Positions 11,401 through 22,285 of a stretch of DNA of 64,000 nt are shown here, one piece after another. The number at the start of each line of letters is the position of its first letter. Positions within the stretch are counted from its first letter, which is position 1. Made by a program: the position numbers and the translations under genes. The notes below the pieces were generated by a model. That model worked only from the letters and a program-made list of their open reading frames with translations, was not told the origin of the DNA and searched no databases. This DNA is from Rhodocollybia butyracea (Eukaryota; Basidiomycota; Agaricomycetes; Agaricales; Omphalotaceae): positions 1 to 64,000 of the forward strand of contig JADNRY010000116.1 in the NCBI GenBank assembly GCA_015501585.1, in the 5' to 3' direction.

Positions 11401-12206
11401 TTCACTCACTGGGTGCTTAGACCACATTTGTTAATCGTCTAGACCATTACTTTAACGTGCGATTGAGCTTGCTGCAATATCTGTTGTACACTGAGCATCT
11501 TTCAGGCTGGACTCTTCCTTGCTGGTAACGAACCTTCATTCCAGGTCGGGTCGTTTGACAAATCGGTCTCTGTTCTATGCTGATCTTATTCTTTACAGAC
11601 CGCAGTTGGTTATCACTACGCCAACCAACCCGCGAAATCAGTACAGCAGATCCGACAGATAGTTTTAGACAACTTTGGCATCAGTAGGCTCTTTCCTGCG
11701 TTTAACGTGGTTGATGATCTGACGTTTTCATTCCAATAGCCGCTGGTGGCCTTCCAGGTAACGATAGTTTCCCTCAGGCAGGCGCGTTAAATACTGATAT
11801 CCTTATAGGGAACGACGACCAGGCTGCCATGGCCACTGTCCTCACCTTCCATCTCCTCGGACTCTATCCGGTCCCGGGTTCTTCTCAGTTCCTCATCCTC
11901 TCACCCTTCATTCCTAAATACACCATCCATAACACATTCCTCAATACCTTCACCACTGTGACGACTCTTGGTTTCGACCCCAAGTCGATACAAACTCCCA
12001 TCCCCAACGGTACAGCGGCCTACGTGAAAAACGTGACGCTGAACGGAGTTGAGCTAAGCGGGAAATGTCATTTCGACTTCTACGATGTGTTCAGGCTTGG
12101 AGGAGAGGTGGTTATTGAGGTTACAGATGATATCACTCAAGGGAATGATTGTGGATCATCGGTTCCCGAAAGCCTTTCAGCAGGTGGATTTGCCGTTGCG
12201 CGGTAA
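8499..12206 (+). CDS. Secreted GH92 alpha-mannosidase
   Basis: A glycoside hydrolase family 92 enzyme; family members are exo-acting, calcium-dependent alpha-mannosidases that trim N-glycan mannose. The start ATG opens a signal peptide (VSTRSLQLLLLSTALVYA). The family's opening signature follows as VNPFIGT, DNGGDV, then PGASIPFGMVKF across three short introns. Middle exons give NYQAFACYDLL, GLDAKGLGQTHLN, LYSSLYR and SWDT with FRTFYPLM. Late exons give KRFPNGSFFFTDP, LAGNEPSFQ, GYHYANQP and finally GNDDQAAMA, which carries the conserved aspartates that activate water in this family, followed by LLGLYPVPGS. About 15 introns can be placed, one of them GC-AG. Joining the exons gives one frame to TAA at 12204, so the gene appears intact at roughly 750-800 residues. 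A secreted nutritional role is inferred. Confidence 0.9.
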
Positions 12207-12294
12207 GAGTGACTTGGAGGAAGATCGACAATTTATGTACATTGTATACGCAAACTCAAGGGCAAATAAATGAATACATACATTTCAGAAAAAC

Positions 12295-12888
12295 CTACAA
12301 AGCGGTACTACGGACTCGATAACGGTCTCCTTCAGTCAACACACAAGCTTCTCCTCCATAGACGACCTTGTCTGCCATGTTGTTGTCTTTGATATAATCG
12401 AGAACAGTAGAATCGGCAGCACCAGGTTGGATCCATAGAGCAGGAACGTCGAGCTCTTTAGCCTTTTTCAAGATGTCAAGAGTAATCTGGACGGAGTGTC
12501 AATATTATTCTGAATTTGAGTAAAAGTAAGGGCAACACGCCTTGGCAGGAGTAACAATACTGATAGAAGTCGTTGAGGGAGAAGGCAGCTCGTCGATGGA
12601 TTTTATGGTTGCGACACCCTCTAGCTCTGTTTCTTTCTAAGCTTAACATGAGCTACGTGGATTCCGCGATAGTTCGGAACGCTTACAGGATGAACAGGTG
12701 TAATGTCCATGTCTCTGGCTAGGTACCATTGAAGAAGCTATCGGAATTGCAAAATATCAGTACTTCAGCATCAGTATATTGACTTCAGAGCGTACCTGTG
12801 TGCCAAACTTTGTCTTATCTTTTGAAGCTCCTACAACAGCGTAAGAACGAGATTGGAAGAAGGCAATCTTGAGAGCTTCGAGAGACAT
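12295..12888 (-). CDS. CoA-binding-domain protein (YccU-like)
   Basis: A small protein made of a single CoA-binding (succinyl-CoA-synthetase-like Rossmann) domain. The start at 12888 gives MSLEALKIAFFQSRSYAVVG, a beta strand and a nucleotide-binding turn (VVGASKDKTKFG). Later exons give LLQWYLARDMDITPVHP, GVATIKSIDELPSP, ISIVTPAK, then DILKKAKELDVPALWIQPGA and KVVYGGEACVLTEG, ending VRSTAL. These are the expected strands and loops of the family, and the length of about 145-150 residues fits. Three introns are needed. The one at 12487-12540 has a GC donor (AAG then GCGTGT) and keeps phase 0. The precise biochemical role of this family in fungi is not known to me. It lies tail to tail with the GH92 gene, about 90 bp apart. 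Confidence 0.8.
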
Positions 12889-13784
12889 TTTCTGGGCTGG
12901 GATTCATCTCTGGTCCAGCTTGATATACTTGGGGCCGAATGCTCTTCATAAGCAAATCACGAGTATGAGACTGACACATACTCCGATGCCATTCCGATTC
13001 GTGCCTATTTGCATGATTGTGAGTGGAAGCAATGATAGTCACTGGACATGTCAAAATATGGTCGAACGACGAAAGCCTAGTAGGCTAGCTCACACAGCGA
13101 AACGTTTGAGAAAAGTACTGGATCGGATTGTTCTCCCAGATATTGTACAACGATACGACGAGCCAAAAAAGTTGCGCGCAAAAAATCAGCTCGGATTAGA
13201 GAAAACGACATGGGGCATGCATGGGCCTAAAGCATAACGTATAACGCAACGTTCTCGGTTTTCCTTCGACATCTCTAGAAAATCCAACTCGTAACTCCCA
13301 CCACGATGTCTCTCTAGATGTTGAGTTTGGTTCGTCTCCAGTGACGCCGCTTGGCGTTATACTGCATTCCCAGTCAAAACGAATAGATATCTTCACAAGA
13401 CCAGTTTACGCACCTGTATTTTGGTGTCAGTTTTCAGCCGAAACCACTGTGGGATTGGGCTAGATAACACAGCGAATTTCAGTATTTCATGTTTTGTAAA
13501 AATTTGATATCGACAAACCGGTTCTGGCGGGAGGCTTTGGCGAGGATTCGCTTGGTACGGAAGGTCTTTTGTGAAGGCTAAAACGACAGAGATAATTTCA
13601 GTAAAAGAGACAGAAAACTATGGCGAAAACGGCGTACCATCGTCTGACGAGGGAGGGCGGATGTTCTGTGGATGAGATAAAGTTCAGCTGTACAGTTGTT
13701 TGGGCTTGAGAGTCACGTGCATCAGCGGCTAAGTATAAGTAATGAACGTTAACGTTTTGGCGCTTATTTATCATTCCCTCCTAA
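12889..13784. other. Intergenic stretch
   Basis: No gene recognised. The 3' part is the promoter of the FKBP gene; an AAGTATAAG word lies about 50 bp before its ATG. Confidence 0.35.
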
Positions 13785-14449
13785 ATGCGAATCATCAACT
13801 GGGCTTTCTGTCTACTGGCTACAACTGCAACTGCCGTTTACGCGCAGGATGCTCCTCCTGATTATGTTGCTCCTACGGAGCTCATAATAGACACAACTCA
13901 CATGCCCGCGGTATGTACTGCTAAGGCCTCGGCAGGCGATACGGTCAATGTTCACTATGTACGTGTTCATTAACGCGTTCCAATATGCTTAATTGGACGA
14001 TTATTCTCGTAGACTGGAACCCTTCATGCTACTGGTGTCAAATTTGACTCTAGGTACTTATGCTACGTTATTCCTTACTCATCATACTAATGCTCTTTGA
14101 AGCCATGACCGCGGAAAGCCACTTCCTCTGACACGTAAGTAGATCTCTCTTCTCTGGTATTCATCTTCTTATTTCCTACATAGTCGGGAGAGGTCAAGTC
14201 ATCAAAGGCTGGGACGAGGGTCTACTGGGAATGTGCGTTGGAGAGAAACGAAAGCTCACGATCCCTGCAAACAAAGCTTACGGTGCGTAACGTTGGTGCT
14301 ATACTAACCAACTCTTGGTCTCTGTTTACAATTGTCTTAATACTTTGCTTCATAGTGCTAGTGGATTCGGCAGCATCATTCCTGCCAATTCTGCCTTGGT
14401 TTTCGACACGGAACTCGTTGGGTTGGACAGTGTCCATGATGAATTGTAA
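13785..14449 (+). CDS. FKBP2: ER-resident FKBP-type peptidyl-prolyl isomerase
   Basis: An FK506-binding-protein prolyl isomerase of the secretory pathway. It opens with a signal peptide ([19 protein letters not shown]). Five exons then give the FKBP fold: [81 protein letters not shown]. The binding-pocket residues typical of FKBPs (Tyr in VHY, Phe and Asp in FDSS, VIxGWD) are present. The last codons read LDSVHDEL then TAA at 14447, an ER-retention tetrapeptide. Signal peptide plus HDEL matches the FKBP2/Fpr2 type, which acts in ER protein folding. Introns lie at about 13959-14012, 14054-14101, 14135-14182 and 14283-14355, all in phase. Length is about 145 residues. Confidence 0.92.
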
Positions 14450-15350
14450 CCAGTATGTATACCTACATTACTGTTACCCCAAAATGAGACGAATCAGGAT
14501 GTACAAATAACTACTTTGGAAATGACACTTGACCCATTGGCCCATTCCGCGGGAGCGAATCCTTCAAGTTCCAACAAATCATGAGAAAGAAACTGCTTTG
14601 GACCAGCTATACGTGTCAGTACGTTGTCAGTACGTGTCTTTTGAATTTTCACTGTATGTGAAAGTAACCAGACCTTTCATCTACATTTCAGCGTCGTCCT
14701 AGATGCGGCAAGTAATCTATTCTGGGAAACCAAAAGAGGCCAGCCTGCTGTCCTTGTGATTAAGAAGTTTTGAGCCGGCCATTACCTTTGAAAGCTTCTA
14801 AAGATATTGATACTAATACAAGCATTCAACCACGTATACTCAATTGTTATTAAGTCTTCCTGTGAAAAGATTTCCATCCGCTGGGAAAATGTTAATACAA
14901 CAAACCCGCAAGCTTGATGGACCTGTAGGTACGAGAGAAGCATCCACTGGCGTAATTTTGCGGCGGTTTGCAGAGGAGATTTAAAACTATATCATTATGA
15001 AGTACTCTTGTGAACATGAGTAATCTTCCACGCTGTACGCTTGCTTGCATACTCGCGACTTGTGAGTCAATATCTTAGACTACCGTGACAATCACCGCGT
15101 AGAGTAGGCTTAGAGTAGATATAGGATCATTGTAGGGGTTCGATTGGAGAGGCGTTATGTAGTTCGACATTCCACACGATGGGGATCTACAAGGCGACAG
15201 TACAGAATCTTTACAAGGCGACAATACAGAATCTTTACAAAGCGATTATAGCAAATGCGAACAGGGTACTAGCTGAATTTAAAACCTGCAAATTATGTGT
15301 CTGAATCGGTCTGAATCAGAATCGTAGCATATATGCGAAGAGAGCTTAGA
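14450..15350. other. Intergenic stretch with a possible orphan exon
   Basis: Near 14693-14771 a plus-strand frame reads VVLDAASNLFWETKRGQPAV then LVIKKF and a stop, preceded by a TTTCAG. It looks like a terminal exon, but I could not connect it to a start, so I leave it uncalled. Confidence 0.3.
15190..15246. repeat. 24-bp tandem repeat (about 2.3 units)
   Basis: The unit TACAAGGCGACARTACAGAA plus four more bases occurs twice head to tail, followed by a partial third. Confidence 0.7.
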
Positions 15351-15354
15351 TCAA

Positions 15355-17033
15355 GATTTACTCTTTTTCACGACAGGGTGTTCAACGACGTTAATCTCCG
15401 AATTAGAATCCTCTCTGTTACAATATTCGCGCTTCAACTTTTTCCAGTCACCAGTGTCTCCGTTACTGAGAACATCAGTCTCGGAAAGTCTGCGAGAGAT
15501 ATTCGATGGAGCAAGGATAAGCCGGGGAGATTGTGTCGCCACATGGTCCTCCATCTTGATCACTCGAAGTGTCCACTGGCAGATGGGGAGGTACTGGTTG
15601 ATGGTACATGTTGAGTAGGAGACGCGTAAGGTCTGGGACAAGGTTTGGGACGAGACTCTTTCATTAGAGGTGTTGGAGAGTTGGCTACTTGTTGTAAGGA
15701 AATTGAAAGTGCGCGGTCAAGTGGCGATGGCAAGAACACACATTTGGGCGGTGATAGGGATGTGGCCGGTGAGAACGAAATCAAAGAGTGAGAGGCTGAT
15801 GAGAAAGTCGGCGAGGAAAGACGATCATGATCGCGTGAGACTGGTGAGGAAGTTGATGAGGAAAGACAGTGATGACCGCGTGAGGCTGACGAGGAATTTG
15901 TCTGGCAAGGCGGTGATGTTGATGACCAGGAGCAACGACCATCGTCTTTATCAAGTCGGATGGTCTCACTATCCATTCTTTTCTGATACGATTGATATCC
16001 CGGAGACGAATGAATGAGTTGCGAGAAACCAGAGTGTCGGATTCACCATCCAAACTATCACCAGTGTGGGCATCATCGTGGATGGTCTTGAGCTAAATGC
16101 GAACGCTGATCAGTCGAAAGACGACTAAATAGTTAGTACCACTTACAGCGGTTTCAGGTGATATCCCACAACGTAGCAAACCAGCAATATGTTCTCGAGT
16201 CGCGCTTGAGATCGTTTTCGTGAAAGGAAGGTTAGCATTACCTGTTGCATGGTTGTGCTCCTTCTTGTACGATCCTCGTATCTTCTCTGTATCGAGATAA
16301 GATTTGATGGTCAAAGTACATTGACATCCAGTACGCTTTGATTGAACCTTCCGTTTCCGCTCTGGATACTTGTTCGTGTATTGTTTCTGGCCACCAGAGC
16401 CACGGCGTGCACAGACGTAATAAACGGTTCCTGGTAAGCAACACCATCGTACGTTTTCTTGCTTACAACAAAACTCGATGGTATTGTCTCGTTCCTCAGC
16501 TTTCTGCCATTCCAAAAAGTGTCGTTTAGTGTCCCATTCAAGGTTGAACTTGACCGAGAGGCAATCTGCAGCGTACGATCCAGCCTGAGGTCCAGGAACC
16601 GGGCGAGGAGGAACCAGCCGAGTGAGAGGAACTGGGCGAGGAAGAACCGGCTGAGTGAGAGGAACCAGCTGAGTGAGAGGAACCGGCTGAATGAGAGGAA
16701 CCGGTTGAGTGAGAGGAACCGGTTGAGTGAGAGGAACCGGCTGAATGAGAGCAACCGGCTGAATGAGAGGAACTGGCTGAGCGAGAGGAACTGCTGAGTG
16801 AGAGGAATCGCTTGAGTGAGAGGAGCTGCCTGAGCGAGAGTTGATATAGATATTGCAGGAGCTGATGGATAGAGGTTCCGGTGAAATGGCGAGATCCCGA
16901 AAGATGTGTGCGAGCCATAGGCCACCTGTTGAACATTTTGTTGACTTGCAAGTTGACTTGTCGAAAAACGTTCCAACGACTTTAATACATCAGCGGAGAT
17001 TGCCGGTGGGATCAGATACTTTCGAGGAGCCAT
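15355..17033 (-). pseudogene. FAR1-type zinc-finger protein with hexapeptide repeat, frameshifted
   Basis: The start at 17033 gives MAPRKYLIPPAISADVLK. A low-complexity region then builds up PLTQ units. The 18-bp minisatellite at about 16590-16840 encodes a VPLTQP-like hexapeptide, and in that frame it leads directly into FLEWQKAEERDNTIEF, YVCARRGSGGQKQYTNKYPE, KRTGCQCTLTIKSYL, EHNHATGNANLPFTK and IAGLLRCGISPE. The Cys/His block with GCQC and HNH is the FAR1-like DNA-binding domain found at the front of Mutator-type transposases. After an intron at about 16092-16145 it continues RLRDINRIRK and DSETIRLDKDDG, but a Ser/Pro-rich tail replaces the transposase core. Two single-base gaps break the frame, at about 16793 inside the minisatellite and at about 15975-15983. 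It could be a domesticated DNA-binding gene with sequence errors, or a dead transposase fragment. Confidence 0.6.
16590..16840. repeat. 18-bp coding minisatellite
   Basis: About a dozen imperfect copies of GAGAGGAACCGGCTGAGT occur in tandem. On the minus strand they encode a hexapeptide close to VPLTQP in the frame of the FAR1 domain. One 17-bp unit near 16786-16802 (AACTGCTGAG instead of AACTGGCTGAG) breaks that frame. Confidence 0.8.
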
Positions 17034-17288
17034 TATCAAAATGGAGAGAAGTAATTAAGAAATATCACAAGAATGAGCTGCAAAGGTAACTAGACGCTGT
17101 CGATTGCTGGGAATAAAAGCCTAAGCGCCCTATCACGTTTCAGCGGAAAGTCACAGCCGATTCGTCATTTATGTAAGCGCCCACTTACCATAAACCAGAC
17201 GGTCTTTTAACAAACCTTGCCACTCCCTTATCTCAAAGTTAGCCGACGTTGGAATCCCCGAACTATCATACCTCCTACCAAACCAAGT

Positions 17289-19154
17289 ATGCCAGATCCT
17301 ATAGCAACTTGCCCACAATGTGGCTTTCATCTATACACTGCCAGTGCAGATACTGAATCAGCTCATACCAACATGAACTGCTTCCTGCTTCCATCGAATA
17401 TTTCTTACGCAATAACGAAAGTCCCCCAGAGTCCGGAGATCTCCTTGATATTCAGACTCTCCTTCACCAAGCTGAAAATGCATCGGCAGATTTGGAATCC
17501 CAAATTTCACAGATGAAAGAAAGCATACGTCGCCTTACTTTTCCAACGCGAACGTATCACGGCTAATATTCAGGCTTACCGCACCGTTTTACATCCCATT
17601 CGGCGTCTCCCTGCCGACATTATTCTCGAGATATTCGACTGGTGTGTAAGCGTCCAATCTATCGAGCCGGATTCCGTAGTCTTGGATAACCCGGAATTGA
17701 AACTTCCTGGATTAAGAGTGGTTCAGTCGTTACACTCTGTGCATCCTCCGTGGAATTTAGGCCAGGTTTCGAGAAATTGGAGGAATATTGCGCTTTCGTC
17801 ACCGAAATTGTGGTCTTCGGTGTCTATATTTTTACGGACAACGCATCCGTCAGCAAGTATTCAACGACGGGTTGAGCTCTCGCAGGTTTCCTTGCTGTCT
17901 ATATACCTCACTCGGTCTCACGACTATCCATTATCCGTATACATCAACTCTCTTCATGCTGAGCACCCTCTTCTTTCCATGATCTATGCACAAAGCCACC
18001 GCTGGCGCAATGCTGTAGGTGAAATCTTTATTCTTCCTACCAAAACTGACACATATTCAGGTGCTTTATTTACCCGTTGAAACACTTCGAAATCTATCCT
18101 TCTCAATCAAAGGTGCACTCCCTATGTTGCGCACGCTTCTCTTATCTGTCACTCGAGACCCAGGTGCATGCAATACAGCCCAGGAAAATTGGGAAAATGT
18201 TATTACCGGGGACGTCGTTATTGACGCCTTTCAATATGCGCCATCCCTTAAATGCCTCGCAATCTCCCAAATCCCCTCTTTTCCTACCTTGTTCACAATG
18301 CCATGGACCAGCTGCTCAGGTTCGAGTGCAACCTTAAAAGTCAAGCCCACCAACTTTCGGAGAACTCTATGAACCTCCACATTCTCCGCAGCGCACACAA
18401 ACTCCAGATGGCAATGTTCAGGTGCTGTCACAAACCAATTCTCGATTTCGACAACTTGCAACCCATCCGTCACACGCATCTTCACACTCTGAACCTCTTC
18501 TCAGTTATGGATTCGAATCCAGCTATACCGCACATAGGTCAATTGCTCGATATCGTCACTCTTCCTACACTCTGCCACCTGAGTATCCACACCCAACGTC
18601 GTGAGTTGGACGCTTGCGACACGGTTTTGCGGTTCATTGAGAGGTCAGATCCAAAGAATCTTCGGGTTCTGTTGCTCAATGATATGCCGATGAGCGTAGA
18701 AGCTACACAAAACTTGCTGAAGATTATTCCCTCGGTAGAACATTTGGGATTGAGTGGTGTCACTGACGAGGTTATCAGGACGATGTGTTGGAGTGGATCG
18801 AACACCACTGGCGTTCGAGACTTGACCACAAGTGATACTCCCGCTTCTGCATCCGATAGTGGGGTGATTCTTCCGAAGCTTAGGCGACTAGCGTTTTATG
18901 GTTCGGAGAGTCTGTCAGTCAACCAAAGGAAACTTCTCGGGATGATAGAATCCCGTCGCTCCATAACTGCTGCTGTTTCTGGATCCCTTATCGTTGATAT
19001 GGGACAGGATGGTGGAGGGTTGCAAGACACATTGACTACACCTGCAATGCTCGAACGCGTGGAAGTATCCCGCAAATACAACTTTAGTGATTCAGACACT
19101 GTACTCCGTTTAGACCGGCTGGTGGATGAGGGGCTGACTCTCGACCAACGATGA
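17289..19154 (+). CDS. F-box domain protein
   Basis: A typical Agaricomycete F-box protein, a presumed substrate receptor of SCF ubiquitin ligases. The chosen start gives MPDPIATCPQCGFHLYTASA, a small CxxC head. A coiled-coil region follows (LLHQAENASADLESQISQ, MKESIRRLTFQRERI), then the F-box: PIRRLPADIILEIFDWC and PPWNLGQVSRNWRNIAL, SSPKLWSSV. The C-terminal part is leucine-rich (LPMLRTLLLSV, LPTLCHLSIH, LKCLAIS). One intron lies at about 18017-18060. Two single-base frame breaks are seen: near 17360-17375, before ELLPASIEYF, and at 18304-18306 (CCATGGACC; an extra G would give PWDQLLRFEC). Apart from these the coding signal is strong. Start codons of this and the FAR1 gene are 255 bp apart and divergent. 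Confidence 0.75.
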
Positions 19155-19222
19155 AGCTTGTTATAGTTGTGCATTGTTCGAATACAACTTGTATGAATAT
19201 GCTAATTCATTAATTAGTTCTC

Positions 19223-19914
19223 CTAGTCCATCTCTCGCTCTAAAAAACCTGTCCCGCCATTCTTTACCTTGTTCAAAAACATTTCATACCACTTTGCAAG
19301 TACACCCATCGGAACGGCGACATCGGGGCCCAGATTTGAGCTCGAAGCAAAGCCAGAGATATAATTGAACAGATGTTTAACAATCCGCTCGGCAAGTACT
19401 GTTGGGTCCGGGCAGATTTTGCAACAGTGCTACCGGTGACACTGCTCTGCGGTTGTGAGTTGGCAGGGATAGATTGCAGCTGCGGAAGAATCTGTGCCAA
19501 AGGTTCTATGGATAAACCAAGGACGGCGGTTGTGTCGGACTCGTTGGAACCGGGGTCATCAGATAGCATCGAGTCGGAAGAGGAATCAAAGGCGCGAGTA
19601 GTTGTGGACGATGTGAAGGATGCTCTGAGACGAAATATGGATGAGGGTTTCTCATTCGAGAGCCTAAATGTACAGTTGTTCATTTATGCAAGTAAACGGC
19701 GTGTAAAACTTACATTCCTAAGAGCTGAAATCCTTTTCCAGGCCAGTGTAAGTGAACAGTGCATCCATATCCTTCAGGAACGGTATTGTTCTAAGAGAAA
19801 GACGCAAACGTGGTTGATACTGCTCGCATTGGGCAGCTCGAAAACGGCATGAGTTTCGTCGATTTGGCGTAGATTTGTTTGCAAAAGACGGCCAGCGACT
19901 AGACAACCAAACAT
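19223..19914 (-). CDS. OPI10: Hikeshi / OPI10 homologue
   Basis: Homologue of Hikeshi (OPI10 in yeast), the carrier that imports Hsp70 into the nucleus during heat stress. The start at 19914 gives [40 protein letters not shown]. The next frames give [24 protein letters not shown], then after an intron (GTAAGT to ATTTAG, about 19681-19732) [18 protein letters not shown]. The C-terminus reads [40 protein letters not shown] and GTGFLERE before TAG. Domain order and length (about 210 residues) match the family. Three single-base gaps interrupt the frame, near 19790, 19777 and 19410. In each case one more base in a short G or C run restores it. I call it a gene with probable sequence errors; a recent pseudogene is the alternative. 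Confidence 0.8.
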
Positions 19915-20093
19915 TGGTAGAGTAGATAGTGAACTACAGTGAAAGAGTTCAAAGTTAAACGCCGAAGAAATACATACTATCGATGTTCCACAGCATTCTG
20001 GTGACTTCATGATTTATGACGATGAGCAATACAATGAGCAATACTCTGCTCACTGTCTCAAACTCTCACCATCATGATCCTACAAAAAGTGAA

Positions 20094-21544
20094 ATGAAAA
20101 GGCAGAAGACGACCGAGGATGAAAGAACGAGTATCTTGCCGCTGACTTCAACGACGGTGAGCCAGTTGAATCGCCTTACATACTAATTCAACGTCGCTCT
20201 CAGTCACCTCATCTCCCTTGGGAAACTCTTCACTTGATATTCCTACGCGCAACAGTACCCGGGACGCTTGTTGTACCAGATTCCAGGCCGCAATATGCAT
20301 GGAATCTCAATACAAAGACAAAACTTCACCTCATATCCGTCTGCAAAGACTGGTATGAGGCAGCAATCGGTCTTTTATATGGGGATATTGCAATCTATTC
20401 AATAGTGCAGTTTGGTGCGCTGGTGTCAACCTTGTACGAGAATCCTTCCCTCGCTGCACACGTAGTCTCTCTTCGCCTTGCTACTTACATCCCGGCAACA
20501 CATTTGCCTCTTTTTCAGCGCCTAGTCGAAACATTCAGCAATGTGTGTTTGAACGTCGGGCGTTTCTCTTTTGAGGAATCATTCCTCGTGATGGACGAGG
20601 GCAATCCACTTGTTAGGCCTGCTAAGATTGAAGTTCCTCCTTGCATCGCCCTCAGTACGCTGACACACCTGGAGATACATAGTAGCTCGAGTATCCCTCT
20701 CTATCATGTTCTGATGAGCATGCCCCTGTTCGCGGGGCGCTTGGAATCATTGACTATTCTTACCACAGAATCAGAGAGTTACTTGCTTCCACCAGAACCT
20801 TCGCAACCTCTGCAATTTCCTCTTTTACGAGTCTTTCAGTATCAATTGAATTATTTCAATTTACAATTTATTACCGCCTACTGGGAATTTCCCGTGTTGG
20901 ATACTCTGGTCAGTTCTGTTCTGCTCAGATTGGGCGGGATTTCGACCCAGAACGGGAATGCGTCAAGGATAGTGTTGCATTTCTCAAAAGCTCACGGAAA
21001 GAGATTGAAAACTTTACTCCTCGAGTGGCCAGCAGCTCCATTTGACACTACACCCACCCAAGAAGTGATCGCCACATTCTCGCACCTCCGCCATCTTATT
21101 ATCCCTCCTTTTCTCGATATATCTGCTTCCCAGGTTCACTGGCTTGACTGCTTTCTCACAGAGAGTGTTTTTTTTACGGAGAGACTTGTCCTCTTCTCAG
21201 ATCATGATCGACATACTCGTTTTCCTAACCTACAGTCTTACCGGTTCCTCGATCCAGATTTGGTACGCAAGCTGCCTCTGCTGTCTATCCTGCTCCCTCC
21301 AACCACAGAAGAATGTCGATTTACTTTTCCTGGGGTCGACATCCGATGTGATACTTCTGCACTCTGGGGATCGAGTGCTTCAATTTGGGATAAGGATGAA
21401 CTTGATTACTCTTCAGGTGGTTCTGACTGGGAATCAGAGTCTGATTCGGATTCGTCAAGCGACTCAGAATTGGATAACATAGATCCTTCTTGGGATGGTG
21501 AAGAGGAATTAACGCGCAGTTGGAGCTACTCATCGTCGAATTGA
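20094..21544 (+). CDS. F-box-like protein, tandem array copy A
   Basis: First of six head-to-tail paralogues. Exon 1 (20094-20156) encodes a short basic start, MKRQKTTEDERTSI. A 47-bp intron (20157-20203; donor GTGAGC, branch-like CTAAT, acceptor TCTCAG) leads to exon 2 with SPHLPWETLHLIFLRATVPG. This resembles the start of an F-box, and KLHLISVCKDWYEA plus LLYGDIAIYS fits its end. The rest is a leucine-rich body (LSTLTHLEIHSS, HLRHLIIPPFLDISASQ, LPLLSILLPPTTEECRF) ending in an acidic tail, SDWESESDSDSSSDSELD. The frame is intact at about 467 residues. By family it would be a substrate receptor of an SCF ligase or an F-box-like scaffold; nothing specific can be said about the target. Confidence 0.8.
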
Positions 21545-22285
21545 AAAATAGTGTTACTGGTGAGGCGAAGCTCGTTCTTTTTTTATTCTCGGTCATCAGA
21601 AGCTTATTCGGCCTTTACAGACTATTTTTCGAGCATTTCTCTTTTGAAAAGGCGCGGAAATTGCGGTGATGTCAAAAGTAGTGTGATTTTGAGACCATGA
21701 AAAGCCATACTTATACTATGTATCTTTTTGGCATCAGCAACTGAGTTCCTCCACCACACGCCTTACTATGATACACCATCGGCGTAATATTCAAATGTTG
21801 AGGTGGCGGAGTGAATACACTGCCAGCCCATACTCAACAAATAATACTAGAACCCGAGCGTTCAGTATCAAGGTAGCGAGTCAGTGCTGTAGATCGGATG
21901 TAAATCTTCCCGACCCCCTTGATCATACTTCCGGGTGCCTTCACCAGCAGGCCTTTGGTCATTCGTCTTCGACCATCAACATTTAGTGCTTGAGCCTAAC
22001 ACGCCAGGCGGTTATCGATTTCTCTCGTCGAGAGTGTATGCATTTATCGCCCGTTCATTCCTTAGTTTCATATAAGATGGACTCTAATACCAGAATTCTC
22101 GACTCCTCAACCTTGCTGAGTTGCTGAGAGCGCTTGAGCCTTGATATCATGGCAATTACGTCACCAACTCTCACCTGATCTATTTACTTTTGCTCTTTGT
22201 TTAAATTTTAGGCGTCTTGTTGTAGTTCACGAAGAAACTCGTTCGTGAATAAAAAAATTTGCTAGACTTTGCTCGAAAGAGCAAA

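Noticed and set aside
15670..16800. Plus-strand Arg/Lys-rich frames with repeats such as SERNRL
   Set aside because: They are the complement of the FAR1 gene and its minisatellite.
16311..17039. 242-residue frame with FLSLSR repeats as the real protein
   Set aside because: Downstream of the one-base gap it leaves the FAR1 frame; the VPLTQP frame joins directly to the conserved domain.
18252..19154. Separate 300-residue gene starting MPRNLPNPLF
   Set aside because: It is the C-terminal half of the F-box gene after a single-base gap at about 18305.
19373..19852. 159-residue plus-strand frame
   Set aside because: It is antisense to the Hikeshi gene, whose conserved protein explains the sequence.
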